Shown here one piece after another: positions 7,048-14,463 of a stretch of 14,463 nt of DNA; position 1 is the stretch's first letter, and every line of letters begins with the position of its first letter. The position numbers and the translations under genes are program-made. Under the pieces are notes generated by a model. It searched no databases and was not told the origin of the DNA. It saw nothing but the letters and a program-made list of their open reading frames with translations. This DNA comes from Methanobacterium sp. (lineage in GTDB: Archaea; Methanobacteriota; Methanobacteria; Methanobacteriales; Methanobacteriaceae): the NCBI GenBank assembly GCA_003162115.1, contig PMMV01000031.1:5969-20431 (forward strand), read 5' to 3'.

Positions 7048-7686
7048 ATGACAGATAACCAAGATGTCGTAAAGGACGAAGTAAAGAAAAAAACATTACA
7101 AGCGAAAAATAAAGCCATTGAAGTTAAAAAAGGAGCTCTAAAGAAGACAGCAGATGCTAAAGATAGTGCTCTCATGAAAACATCTGAAATAAAAGAAAGT
7201 GCATCCAATAAAACATCTGAAATAAAAGAAAGTGCATCGGATAAAACTGAAGAGTTTAAAGGGAATGCTGAGAAAACTAGGAAACAAGCAGAAAAGAAAA
7301 TAAAAGAGTTTATAAGCACTTTAAAAGATAAACAGGAAGATTTCGGGAAAACCATATCAGATTATACTTCTGTTGACAAACCCCTAACAGACGTTATTAA
7401 CACGGAAGACAGTATAATAATAAAAGCAGACCTTCCTCTTGTAAAAAAAGAAGATATATCGGTAAACATTACAGAAGATTCCATTGAGATCGTAGCAAAA
7501 TTTGAAGAATCAGATGAAAATCTGGATTTTATTAAAAGAGAAAGAAACTACGGTGAAAGTAGTCGAACCATACCACTTCCAGTAAAAATAGAAGTTAAAA
7601 AGGCTTCTGCAAAATTTTTAAACTCTGTTTTGACAGTTGAACTTCCGAAGCTTCAAGAAGAAAAGATCAGAGTGAAAATTGCATAA
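7048..7686 (+). CDS. Hsp20/alpha-crystallin chaperone with N-terminal LEA-like 11-mer repeats
   Basis: A 212-residue small heat-shock protein with an unusual front half. Residues 12-76 are a run of about six 11-residue units, each ending in Lys (for example TADAKDSALMK, TSEIKESASNK, TSEIKESASDK), the amphipathic pattern of group-3 LEA proteins. A lysine-rich helix follows (77-100). Residues about 112-212 are an alpha-crystallin domain: TEDSIIIKADLP, VKKEDISVNI, the late-strand motif AKFLNSVLTVELPK, and a C-terminal IRVKI that can act as the I-x-I oligomerisation motif. Such proteins hold unfolding proteins in solution without ATP; the LEA-like part may add protection of membranes or proteins during drying or salt stress (inference). 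Normal relatives are about 140-160 residues. Start: GAGGTGA (7036-7042) is five bases before this ATG; the GTG at 7039 lies inside that site. Single gene. Confidence 0.9.
   Translation: MTDNQDVVKDEVKKKTLQAKNKAIEVKKGALKKTADAKDSALMKTSEIKESASNKTSEIKESASDKTEEFKGNAEKTRKQAEKKIKEFISTLKDKQEDFGKTISDYTSVDKPLTDVINTEDSIIIKADLPLVKKEDISVNITEDSIEIVAKFEESDENLDFIKRERNYGESSRTIPLPVKIEVKKASAKFLNSVLTVELPKLQEEKIRVKIA
7177..7242 (+). repeat. Two near-identical 33-base tandem repeats in the Hsp20 gene
   Basis: Copies 7177-7209 and 7210-7242 are nearly identical and each encodes one 11-residue unit (KTSEIKESASN / KTSEIKESASD). The identity at DNA level, not just protein level, points to a recent duplication of the unit. 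Confidence 0.9.
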
Positions 7687-7693
7687 AAAAAAA

Positions 7694-7705
7694 TTTTTTT
7701 TTTTT
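7694..7705 (+). terminator. T12 terminator after the Hsp20 gene
   Basis: Twelve consecutive T residues begin eight bases after the TAA stop. A9 precedes them, so a short A/T hairpin is also possible. This is a strong archaeal T-run terminator. Confidence 0.7.
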
Positions 7706-7805
7706 ATTATTTAAAACAACTATATTACATATAAAATACAATGAATTAAAATCCTATTTTAAACATATATAATTAAAGGTATCGAAAATAATTGAATAAA
7801 TTAAT

Positions 7806-7819
7806 AAATATATAAATAT
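7806..7819 (+). promoter_or_regulatory. TATA box of the ABC transporter operon
   Basis: AAATATATAAATAT is the best TATA-like element in the spacer before the permease gene. A start about 25 bases later would give a leader of about 80 bases to the ATG at 7924. Confidence 0.4.
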
Positions 7820-7923
7820 GCATACTTTCGACTTATAAAAAAGATTCGATTTAATAGATTTATGTGAAATTTGGGTGAAAATTGTGCATAGATATTATAA
7901 AAGGTTGTGAAAAAAGAGAAATT

Positions 7924-9096
7924 ATGTCATTTTTATCGCTGGTGGTAAAAAATCCATTCAGAAACAAAACAAGAAGTGCCCTTGCTATCGTTGGAATAGC
8001 AATTGGGATAATGGTCATCGTAGCCCTGGGAATGGTTACAGGAGGCCTTAAAAACTCAACACAGAGCACGCTAAAGGCAGGTGCGGCCGAAATAACGGTT
8101 GTTCAAGCTGGTTCAAATAGTTTTGAATCAGGAGGAACTATTAATGAATCTACTGCAGCAGATATACTAAATTTAAGCGGTGTTAAAGATACTACAGGTA
8201 TCTTGAGGGCAAGTAACACCTCTACATCTATAGCCACAACGAGTTCGAATAGTTCTCAAGGCGGTTTCGCAGGTCCCGGTGGGGGTCTCTCAATCACAGG
8301 TATCGACTCAAGTAAATTAAGTTTACTTGGTATTGATAGTTTAAACGGAACAGTTTTCACTAACAGCAGTACAAATCAAGTAATAATGGGTAAAACAGTT
8401 GCCCAAGATCTTAACAAGACAGTTGGAGACACAATAGATCTATATGGTCAGAACTTCACAATCGTTGGAACCTTTGAAACAGGAAGCTTCTTAACAGATG
8501 CTGGAATTATGATGCCACTAGCAAATTTACAAAATCTCACAAGTAACCAAAATAAGGTCAGCGACGTACTTGTAAAAGTAACTGACAATGCAAATGTTAC
8601 CACAGTAAGCAATGAAATAGACAATGCCTATCCCAACCAACTAACAACAACTACAGCGGCAGATCAAGCCAACAGAATTAATCAGGGATTAAGCTTTATA
8701 GACACAGCCAGTTGGGCAATTTCTCTATTAGCTATATTTATAGGAGCGGTTGGAGTCATAAATACTATGATAATGTCGGTTTATGAGAGGACAAGGGAAA
8801 TTGGAGTTTTAAAAGCTGTAGGATGGACAGACCGTAGAATACTTGGTATGATACTTGGTGAATCAATTGTACTTACACTCATCGCCTTTGTTGTTGGAAC
8901 AATAATAGCCGTGGTAGGTGTGGAACTCATACTTACACTCAGCCCATCTGTAGGTGGAATTATTACACCTTCATTCTCATACGATATATTCCTGAGGGCA
9001 TTCTTAGTTGCCTTCCTTGTGGGTGTGTTTGGAGGTTTATATCCCGCATACAGGGCTTCAAGACTATCACCAACGGAGGCTCTGCGTTATGAATAA
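7924..9096 (+). CDS. MacB/FtsX-type ABC transporter permease
   Basis: Membrane subunit of an ABC transporter of the MacB/FtsX/LolCE type, 390 residues. One transmembrane helix near the N-terminus (18-38, after NPFRNKTRSAL) is followed by a large extracytoplasmic MacB-like core domain (about 40-260). This domain is rich in Ser, Thr and Asn and has a Gly-rich patch GGFAGPGGG. Three more helices follow (263-285, 308-338, 357-376). The cytoplasmic coupling segment YERTREIGVLKAVG and the C-terminal PAYRASRLSPTEALRYE are typical. These systems act mechanically on substrates outside the membrane rather than as ordinary pumps; the substrate here is unknown. Start: the ATG gives the usual N-terminus, though its ribosome site is weak. 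A TTG at 7882 after GGTGA would add 14 residues. The ATPase gene overlaps its end. No adaptor (MacA-like) gene is adjacent. Confidence 0.9.
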   Translation: MSFLSLVVKNPFRNKTRSALAIVGIAIGIMVIVALGMVTGGLKNSTQSTLKAGAAEITVVQAGSNSFESGGTINESTAADILNLSGVKDTTGILRASNTSTSIATTSSNSSQGGFAGPGGGLSITGIDSSKLSLLGIDSLNGTVFTNSSTNQVIMGKTVAQDLNKTVGDTIDLYGQNFTIVGTFETGSFLTDAGIMMPLANLQNLTSNQNKVSDVLVKVTDNANVTTVSNEIDNAYPNQLTTTTAADQANRINQGLSFIDTASWAISLLAIFIGAVGVINTMIMSVYERTREIGVLKAVGWTDRRILGMILGESIVLTLIAFVVGTIIAVVGVELILTLSPSVGGIITPSFSYDIFLRAFLVAFLVGVFGGLYPAYRASRLSPTEALRYE

Positions 9097-9778
9097 CACT
9101 GAGAACATCATAGAGATCAAAGGCCTTAAAAAGAGTTATGATAACGGGAAAATAAAAGCTTTAAACGGTATGGATCTCGAAGTGAAAAAGGGAGAATTTA
9201 TATCCATAATGGGGCCTTCTGGTTCTGGAAAATCTTCACTTCTGAATATGATAGGTGCTCTAGATACCGCAAACGAAGGTTCGATTATGGTTGCTGGGAT
9301 AGACCTGATGAAGACCAAAAAGCTCAATAAATTTAGGTCGAAGGAAATTGGATTCGTCTTCCAGATGCACAACTTGATACCAAACCTCAGTGTGATCGAG
9401 AACGTTCAGATACCCATGTTTGAAACCAATGCATCATCAACTGAAATGAGGGAAAGGGCTCTGGAACTTCTAAAAGCAGTTGATCTTGAGGATAAGATAG
9501 ACCAGAAGCCAACCAAACTATCCGGTGGAGAGAGACAAAGGGTTGCAATTGCCAGGGCTTTGGTAAACCATCCTTCCATCATACTGGCTGATGAACCTAC
9601 AGGTTCTTTAGATTCTAAAACAGGGGAGGTTATACTTAACCTGCTTAAGGATCTTCACGCAAAAGAGAATGTTACTCTGGTCATGGTCACACACGAACCT
9701 TATGTAGGAAACATGGCAGAAAGAATAGTGAATGTGCTGGATGGTAAGTGCCAAAACATTGTTTCCTCACTTAGTTGA
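9089..9778 (+). CDS. MacB/LolD-type ABC transporter ATP-binding protein
   Basis: Cytoplasmic ATPase partner of the preceding permease, 229 residues, the normal length for a LolD/MacB-type nucleotide-binding subunit. All motifs are present: Walker A GPSGSGKSS (42-50), Q-loop Gln92 (FVFQMHNLIPNLSV), signature LSGGERQRVAIARAL (144-158), Walker B IILADEP with Glu169 as catalytic base, D-loop SLDSKTG, and switch His202 (VTHE). Start: the ATG lies nine bases after GGAGG (9075-9079) inside the end of the permease gene. The two genes overlap by 8 bases (ATGAATAA), a sign of translational coupling and 1:1 assembly. An upstream in-frame GTG/ATG region would encode only a shadow of the permease. ATP hydrolysis would drive movements of the permease's outer domain. 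Confidence 0.95.
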   Translation: MNNTENIIEIKGLKKSYDNGKIKALNGMDLEVKKGEFISIMGPSGSGKSSLLNMIGALDTANEGSIMVAGIDLMKTKKLNKFRSKEIGFVFQMHNLIPNLSVIENVQIPMFETNASSTEMRERALELLKAVDLEDKIDQKPTKLSGGERQRVAIARALVNHPSIILADEPTGSLDSKTGEVILNLLKDLHAKENVTLVMVTHEPYVGNMAERIVNVLDGKCQNIVSSLS

Positions 9779-9801
9779 TTAAATAAATAACCATATTCTT
9801 A

Positions 9802-9809
9802 TTTTTTTT
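9802..9809 (+). terminator. T8 terminator of the ABC operon
   Basis: A T8 run lies 23 bases after the ATPase stop, in an AT-rich stretch. It is the likely end of the two-gene transcript. The rest of 9779-10007 holds further A and T runs but no convincing gene. Confidence 0.55.
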
Positions 9810-10007
9810 GAAATTCTAAATTCAACTTTTGATAACACCATAAAAAATAAAAAAAATGCTATTCTCATTTTTTTCCTAAAATTTTACCATTCTATAATCC
9901 CAACTCTGGTTAGAATACAGTTTGAACTTGTTAAAAATTTGATCTACAACTAATAAGATTTTTTTTATTTAATATTTATTAAAAAATTAATAAAAGTAGT
10001 GGATTGT

Positions 10008-10771
10008 TTAGAATAATCCGCTTTCTTTTAACTTGTCTTCCATTAGATGTGCACGTTTATTCATCTTTTATTTGATAAACAGGCTGATAATGAAGAATAT
10101 CAGTGCGAAAAGTCCCAGTATCAGTATTTTGAACCAGTAACTGCTCCAGATAACTCCACCAATAACTTCCCTCAATGCCCCTATACCATACGTTACAGGA
10201 AGATATGGGTGTATTGCTTGGAAAGCGGGAGGTAAAATTTGTAGAGGGAATGTTCCACCTGTTGCCGTGATCTGAAATACAAGGATAACTATTGCAAGAC
10301 TTTTACCAGCATTACCCAAGGTGGATGTAAGGGAATACACAATTATCATTTAACATAGTCCTATAAACAACGTGGTAAATAGAAATAGTATATCGGATGT
10401 CATCTGTACATTCAATAAAATGGATCCAACTGCAACGATTAATGCTTGGAAAAATCCTATAATTAAGAACAATCCCATTCTTTCAATGTATATACTTTCA
10501 GCATTGAAGGTCTTTGGCGATCTGACCCTCATACTTATCATTGCCACTGAAATTAAGCTTCCTATCCATATGATATTGGTATAAAAAATGGGGCCAGTGC
10601 TGATCCATAGTTTTTAATTGGGTACATATCATTTTGATCAATCACTACTGGAGAGTTGAAGTAATTCTGAACATCGCCCTGATCCATGTTTGAAAAAGCG
10701 ATCAGGTTGTCAATGTCTGACTCATTTATTGAATTAAGTTTTGCTGCTGCAACAGGAATAAAAGCGAAGTT

Positions 10772-10775
<4 letters not shown>
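10008..10775 (-). pseudogene. Decayed YhgE/Pip-type ABC-2-like membrane protein (C-terminal part)
   Basis: Reading the reverse strand from about 10771 gives continuous similarity to the C-terminal region of YhgE/Pip family membrane proteins: NFAFIPVAAAKLNS, MDQGDVQNYFNSP, YPIKNYGSALAPFF. It then continues with several membrane helices, the strongly conserved GGTFPLQILPPAFQ and HPYLPVTYGIGALREVIGG, and a tail LMEDKLKESGLF ending at a TAA (10008-10010). It is broken three ways: a one-base loss in the A6 run at 10583-10588 (forward strand), an in-frame TAA at 10350-10352, and an in-frame TAA at 10068-10070. The first several hundred codons are missing; the sequence stops at the junction with the kinase remnant. 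Intact members are large multi-pass proteins, some known as phage-infection or export-related proteins. The fragment cannot be functional as a whole. Confidence 0.85.
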
Positions 10776-11212
<437 letters not shown>

Positions 11213-11221
11213 TGTTAAAAA

Positions 11222-11569
11222 CTAAATATTTCTATATTTTCTATCATATATTTCATTTTGTGTATCATAGAATATTTGAAATGTATCTACAGGATCCATT
11301 ATTATTTCGTTGGCTTTAATAGGGTCATTTGGTATGTATCGATCAGGAATTATTATATTTATCGCAATTGATACCAGTTGTAAGGATTCATTATATTGTA
11401 TTTCAGATTTAATAGAATATTCACTATTTATATAAAATTTGTAACTATCTAAACGATCTTTTAAAAAAATATATTGTTCAGGATTGACTCCAGTATCTTC
11501 TAATGCAACGGATATTTCAGTAGCTTCAAGTTTGATTTTGTTTATTTGGATATCATTTGTTTTTAACAT
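11222..11569 (-). CDS. Hypothetical protein, 115 aa
   Basis: I do not recognise this protein. It has 115 residues, is soluble and acidic, and alternates predicted strands and helices: an N-terminal helix-like MLKTNDIQINKIKLEATEIS, then an Asn/Tyr/Ile-rich middle (SIKSEIQYNESLQLVSIAIN, which looks like two beta strands), then IPDRYIPNDPIKANEII. No signal peptide, membrane segment or metal-binding motif is seen. The ATG is preceded by AGGGGT four bases upstream, a moderate ribosome site. It converges on the kinase pseudogene, its stop lying ten bases from the pseudogene's stop, and has no operon partner. Composition is like the surrounding genes, and the frame is intact despite the decay next door. 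Confidence 0.65.
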   Translation of the reverse strand: MLKTNDIQINKIKLEATEISVALEDTGVNPEQYIFLKDRLDSYKFYINSEYSIKSEIQYNESLQLVSIAINIIIPDRYIPNDPIKANEIIMDPVDTFQIFYDTQNEIYDRKYRNI

Positions 11570-12123
11570 TGTACCCCTAATGTATATTATAAACTCCTTA
11601 ACAGATATATTTAGTGGTTATAAGAATCATCATAATCGTTTTCATACTATTTAGACCCAACCAAATAAAAAAGTATAATCACATCTCATTTTAGAACAAT
11701 TATAAAATTTTGATTCAATGTCTTCATCCAGAGATCGAATCCCGAGACAACAATAAAAAGCCCGACAAAAACCCTGAAACCTGGAAAAATAACTTTCATT
11801 TATTTTTTTTAAAAAAGTTCAATAACTTTGAAGGTTGATACTAACAGAAAACCCTTTAAATTGAAAACTGATTATTTTGACATTCTACTTTTAACTGATT
11901 CTATTATATAGGTAATATAATAATCTATTTTGATATAAATTATTCTTTTTATAAATTTTGACAATTTTTAATATGAAATTATTGATCTTACATGATATTT
12001 AACTATAATTCTATCATTGATATTGTCAACAATTCACAAAAATAATTTAAAACTTTAATATGAAGTTATTTCTATATTATTAAACATGACCAATATTTTA
12101 TATTAATAGGGTGTGTTAGAACG
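11570..12123. other. Spacer with an unexplained less AT-rich patch
   Basis: About 550 bases without a supported gene. A patch at 11715-11790 is clearly richer in G and C. The forward frame 11695-11838 is open there and reads HPEIESRDNNKKPDKNPE with WKNN after it, which could be the tail of a lost gene. A 17-base direct repeat (11967-11983 and 12054-12070, one mismatch) precedes the response regulator. TATA-like strings near 12070-12083 or 12092-12104 may serve that gene. Confidence 0.35.
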
Positions 12124-12513
12124 GTGAGCTCAAAAATTTTAATTGTGGAAGATGAAATCATAATAGCAATAGATTTAAAAATGCGATTAGAAAATTTGGG
12201 ATATTATGTATCAGATATTGCCGTTAATGGGAAAGATGCTATAAATAAAACTGGAGAAAATAATCCTGATCTGGTTTTAATGGATATATTACTAAATGGA
12301 GATATAGATGGGATTGAAACAGCCCAACAAATACTTAAGCAATATAATATCCCTATTATTTACGTAACAGGTAGTTATGACAATAGTATCTATGAAAGGG
12401 CGAAATTAACCGAACCCGCTGGATTCATTAAAAAACCATTTGACAATATAGAAATTCAAAACGCTATTCAAACAGCCATACGTTCAAATCAGAATAAGCT
12501 ATTTAGTAGTTGA
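12124..12513 (+). CDS. Stand-alone receiver-domain response regulator (CheY-like)
   Basis: A 129-residue protein made of a single phospho-receiver domain. The hallmarks are in place: acidic pocket Glu9-Asp10 (ILIVEDE), phospho-acceptor Asp54 (LVLMDILLNG), switch Thr82 (IIYVTGS) and Lys104 (FIKKPF). There is no DNA-binding or enzyme output domain, so it would act by protein contact or as a relay between histidine kinases, as is common in methanogens. Start is GTG with AGGGTG ten bases upstream. No intact kinase lies beside it in the window. Two broken kinase ends do (10772-11212 and 13739-13827), so its partner is either elsewhere or lost. A stop-proximal T-run is not seen. Confidence 0.93.
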   Translation: MSSKILIVEDEIIIAIDLKMRLENLGYYVSDIAVNGKDAINKTGENNPDLVLMDILLNGDIDGIETAQQILKQYNIPIIYVTGSYDNSIYERAKLTEPAGFIKKPFDNIEIQNAIQTAIRSNQNKLFSS

Positions 12514-12554
12514 TGCTATTGTATAAAAGTATTATGGAAATTCAAAAATTGAAT

Positions 12555-12562
12555 AAAAAAAA
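12555..12562 (-). terminator. T8 terminator of the histone gene
   Basis: An A8 run on the forward strand gives T8 in the reverse transcript, about 12 bases after the histone stop. It lies between two convergent genes. Confidence 0.55.
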
Positions 12563-12573
12563 TAATAAATTAT

Positions 12574-12783
12574 TTATTCAATTTCTTTAACAGCCAGTTC
12601 AATATCTGATGCTTTAACAGTAACTCTTCCGGCATGTTTTGCAAGTAAAAGTGCCTGTCTGGAGATATCATCCCCATATTGTTCTAAAATTTGTCTTAAA
12701 GCTTCTTCTGAATCCTCACCGACTCTTAGTCCGCCGGCATTTTTTATTATTCTTCCTATTGGGGCTATTGGTAGTTCACTCAT
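12574..12783 (-). CDS. Archaeal histone (HMf family)
   Basis: A 69-residue HMf-type histone that dimerises through its histone fold and wraps DNA into nucleosome-like hypernucleosomes. It matches the family end to end: MSELPIAPIGRIIKNAG, the central helix, then ISRQALLLAKHAGRVTVKAS and DIELAVKEIE. DNA-contacting residues expected from HMfB are visible: Arg11, Arg20, and the Arg53-Thr55 loop (GRVTVK). The central helix is unusually acidic (GEDSEEALRQILEQYGDD), so stacking contacts may differ from HMfB. Start: the ATG is three bases after a perfect GGTGATT. A GTG inside that site would add four residues and is rejected. A good TATA box at 12815-12826 gives a very short leader. It is monocistronic. 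Confidence 0.96.
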   Translation of the reverse strand: MSELPIAPIGRIIKNAGGLRVGEDSEEALRQILEQYGDDISRQALLLAKHAGRVTVKASDIELAVKEIE

Positions 12784-12814
12784 ATTAATCACCATGTAAT
12801 AATTAATACTCCAC

Positions 12815-12826
12815 TATATTTAAATA
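12815..12826 (-). promoter_or_regulatory. Core promoter of the histone gene
   Basis: On the reverse strand TATTTAAATATA follows GCGGTG. It is a strong TATA box and predicts a start near 12795, leaving a leader of about 12 bases that just contains GGTGATT. This fits a highly expressed gene. Confidence 0.6.
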
Positions 12827-12969
12827 CACCGCAATTCTAATGGATTTTTATTAAAAATACATGCTTTTTATAAAGATTTGGTGATTATTATCACAAAAAA
12901 ACCTGTTACTAATCACATTTACTCCATGTCTTGAATTTTATTTTGTTCTGTAATTTAAGTTAGTTAGTT

Positions 12970-13031
12970 ATGGAATTAATTTATAATCCTTATATTTCAA
13001 AAATTCCTTTAATTGATAAATGTAATTCCAT
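12970..13031. repeat. 15-bp inverted repeat between divergent genes
   Basis: Left arm 12970-12984 (ATGGAATTAATTTAT) pairs with right arm 13016-13031 (ATAAATGTAATTCCAT) over 15 bp with one bulged G (13022) and a 31-base loop. It lies in the 330-base space between the histone gene and the forward membrane protein gene. It could be a small structured RNA, a regulator site, or remains of a mobile element. No other feature is seen in this spacer. Confidence 0.45.
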
Positions 13032-13127
13032 TAATAGAAAATAAAAAAAATTATTAAATTGGGTATAAAGTAGGGCATCATTCGGGAATAAATACTTTAA
13101 ATCGAGACTTTAAAATTATTGTGTAAT

Positions 13128-13535
13128 ATGTTAATTGACCAAAATGTAGTTTATATTTTAATAATGGCCATAGCAGCTATTGGACTCATAGTTATCCTTA
13201 TACATTGGAGAAGAGTTAAGAAAACACATGAAAAGGTTCAATTCCTCACCAAACCATTGGGAAACAAAGAGATTGAAGGTGACCTAGAATCCAAATGCAT
13301 GATGGATGAAATAGTTTTACCAAAGAATAAGGATGAAAAATTTAATAGAAAGAAAATTGTATCTAATTCAACTCACCTAGAAGAACATCCAAATAGTGAA
13401 TCGAATGAACAACTTAATAGTCATGAAGCAAAGAAAGAGTATGAAAAGCTTAATAAATTACTTATGGATATAGAAGAGAAGGAAAAGGGATTAGAAAAGA
13501 AAACTAATAAATATATAGAAGAAAAACATAAATGA
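13128..13535 (+). CDS. Membrane-anchored coiled-coil protein, 135 aa
   Basis: I do not recognise the family. The protein has one N-terminal membrane helix (VVYILIMAIAAIGLIVILIH, about residues 7-26) followed by WRRVKK, which by the positive-inside rule places the remainder in the cytoplasm. The middle is charged and low in complexity. Residues from about 98 on are a Lys/Glu-rich coiled coil (KKEYEKLNKLLMDIEEKEKG and on to the end). The layout resembles small scaffold or division-associated membrane proteins, but no motif supports a specific role. Start: ATG at 13128. A TTG nine bases upstream is in frame, and neither has a clear Shine-Dalgarno. A TATA-like ATACTTTAAAT at about 13091-13101 would make the mRNA nearly leaderless. 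Confidence 0.7.
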   Translation: MLIDQNVVYILIMAIAAIGLIVILIHWRRVKKTHEKVQFLTKPLGNKEIEGDLESKCMMDEIVLPKNKDEKFNRKKIVSNSTHLEEHPNSESNEQLNSHEAKKEYEKLNKLLMDIEEKEKGLEKKTNKYIEEKHK

Positions 13536-13738
13536 GTTAATTTTTCAAAATCCTAGTTATAATCTGAATTTTGGCATAATTTTTTTAAAAATTTTTTTAG
13601 TAAAACATCATAAACATTTTATTAATCATATTTGATAATATAATAATGTTTTATTACCATCTCATTAGTAACGATACTCCAATAGAAATTTTCATATTTT
13701 TCTAAAAATAAATACCAAAGCCACTAAAAATTAGAATA

Positions 13739-13827
13739 AATAGACATGGGGGACGAATCTGGGTAAAATCATTGTAGCAAACCGTTCAACATTCTATTTC
13801 ACCATAACAGTCAAAAATATTAAATAA
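13739..13827 (+). pseudogene. Histidine kinase C-terminal remnant
   Basis: The forward strand reads NRHGGRIWVKS (13739-13771), then in a shifted frame NRSTFYFTITVKNIK and a stop at 13825-13827. This is the end of a kinase HATPase domain (compare [20 protein letters not shown] in the remnant at 11130-11200), with the short EPGKG region damaged. Weak similarity (SNDTPIEIFIFF) may extend upstream to about 13668, with stops. It is a second, more decayed kinase, not a copy of the first, because the wording differs. Confidence 0.7.
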
Positions 13828-14089
13828 ATTTCTGCATGTAGTTCTTTTTTACAAAATAAAGACAATGGTAAATTATATTAGCTATTTTTATAATTAAATT
13901 TATTACTTTCTCAGTTTTACGTATTAAAGAAGACAAGTATAAATGATGTTACATTACATGAAAAAACAATGCAATGATTATAAAATTTATGTTTATTCAA
14001 GTCATTATTACATTTTAAAGGATAATTCAAGGATTTATGAATTAATAATTAAGAAATTAAAATATTTGATATTGGAGGAAATTCATTTG

Positions 14090-14463
14090 ATGAAATTTCA
14101 ATTTAACTATCTAATTGTAGGTCTTATTGTTCTTATGCTGGGTCTTGTATTTACAGCTGTAGTTTTCTCTGGGAAAGAAATAAAAACCAACCAATTCCAG
14201 AAGGATGAAATATCTTTTAACTACCCCAGTACTTGGGTGACTGTGAACCAGACAAGAGATTCCCAAATTGTTGCATTTACAGATCCGGGGGCTAATTTAA
14301 ATGTTACTGTAAACAGACAACTAATTCCTGACGGATATAAACCATCCGAAAACTTTACATTGAGTATCCCAGGTAATCAGTCGGGTTTTAAATTCATATC
14401 ACACCAATCAATCGATCTAAACGGGAATAAGGCTGAAAATAACGTTTATCAGATGAAAGATAA
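14090..14463 (+). CDS. PsbP-like secreted or membrane-anchored protein, N-terminal part (cut by window end)
   Basis: The frame is open to the end of the window; 124 codons are visible. An N-terminal hydrophobic segment (YLIVGLIVLMLGLVFTAVVF, about 6-25) is a signal peptide or anchor. The outer part begins FQKDEISFNYPSTWVTVNQ, a pattern seen in archaeal PsbP-related domains (a short strand, then F.YPS.W), and continues with beta-rich sequence (ATVN-type strands, FKFISHQSIDLNGNKAENN). In methanogens these are stand-alone secreted proteins of unknown role and have nothing to do with photosynthesis. Start: GGAGG (14074-14078) lies eight bases before TTG 14087 and eleven before ATG 14090, so either could be used. 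No gene lies close upstream. Confidence 0.8.
   Translation, partial: MKFQFNYLIVGLIVLMLGLVFTAVVFSGKEIKTNQFQKDEISFNYPSTWVTVNQTRDSQIVAFTDPGANLNVTVNRQLIPDGYKPSENFTLSIPGNQSGFKFISHQSIDLNGNKAENNVYQMKD

Noticed and set aside
6999..7355. Reverse open frame of 118 codons with a hydrophobic, Ser/Phe-rich repeat pattern
   Set aside because: It is the antisense shadow of the Lys/Glu repeat region of the Hsp20 gene, which has a clear start, ribosome site and family match.
9870..9960. Reverse peptide-like stretch VVDQIFNKFKLYSNQSW
   Set aside because: Short, no start, ribosome site or recognisable family; the composition is that of spacer DNA.
10047..10235. Forward open frame of 62 codons
   Set aside because: It is antisense to the recognisable YhgE-type sequence and has no family features.
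10350..10547. Two separate small reverse genes for membrane proteins (10068-10349 and 10350-10547)
   Set aside because: They are in one frame divided by a single TAA and together match the C-terminal membrane part of one YhgE-type protein, so they are pieces of one pseudogene.
13600..13655. Inverted repeat TAAAACAT / ATGTTTTA after the coiled-coil gene
   Set aside because: Only 8 bp of perfect AT-rich pairing over a long loop, within what chance gives here.

Overview
The window looks like a chromosomal stretch of a Methanobacterium-like methanogenic archaeon (order Methanobacteriales). The reasons are an HMf-type histone gene, a gene for archaeal transcription factor E, very AT-rich intergenic DNA with TATA-type promoters, Shine-Dalgarno motifs of the GGAGG / GGTGATT type, and secreted proteins with CARDB domains. 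The genus is an inference; no rRNA or other marker gene is present.

Layout. Positions 1-1009 hold a reverse-strand gene of unknown function and the frameshifted tail of a lost forward gene. Positions 1010-3799 carry two forward genes for secreted proteins: a BPL_N / class I amidotransferase-fold protein, probably started at a rare ATT codon, and a caspase-like (clan CD) protein with two CARDB domains. A 16-bp inverted repeat flanks the likely TATA box of the second gene. Positions 4041-6756 are all reverse strand: a small unknown gene, tfe, a 210-residue unknown protein with an HExxH-like string, and a 54-residue small protein. Positions 7048-7686 encode an Hsp20-type chaperone with an N-terminal array of 11-residue LEA-like repeats. 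Positions 7924-9778 are a two-gene operon for a MacB/FtsX-type ABC transporter, with permease and ATPase overlapping by 8 bases.

Positions 10008-11212 are a gene graveyard. A decayed YhgE/Pip-type membrane protein (reverse) and a decayed histidine kinase (forward) lie back to back, both missing their 5' parts at the same point, as one deletion across two divergent genes would produce. After another unknown reverse gene come a stand-alone receiver-domain response regulator, the histone, a small membrane-anchored coiled-coil protein, a second histidine kinase remnant, and the start of a PsbP-like lipoprotein/secreted-type gene cut by the window end.

No tRNA, rRNA, CRISPR array, insertion sequence or complete defence system was found. 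Functionally the window combines cell-surface/secreted proteins, an envelope transporter, core information-processing proteins (TFE, histone), a stress chaperone and the remains of two-component signalling. I did not find a convincing new multi-gene system. The most interesting items are the LEA-repeat/alpha-crystallin fusion, the promoter flanked by an inverted repeat, the ATT start, and the deletion junction between two decayed genes.
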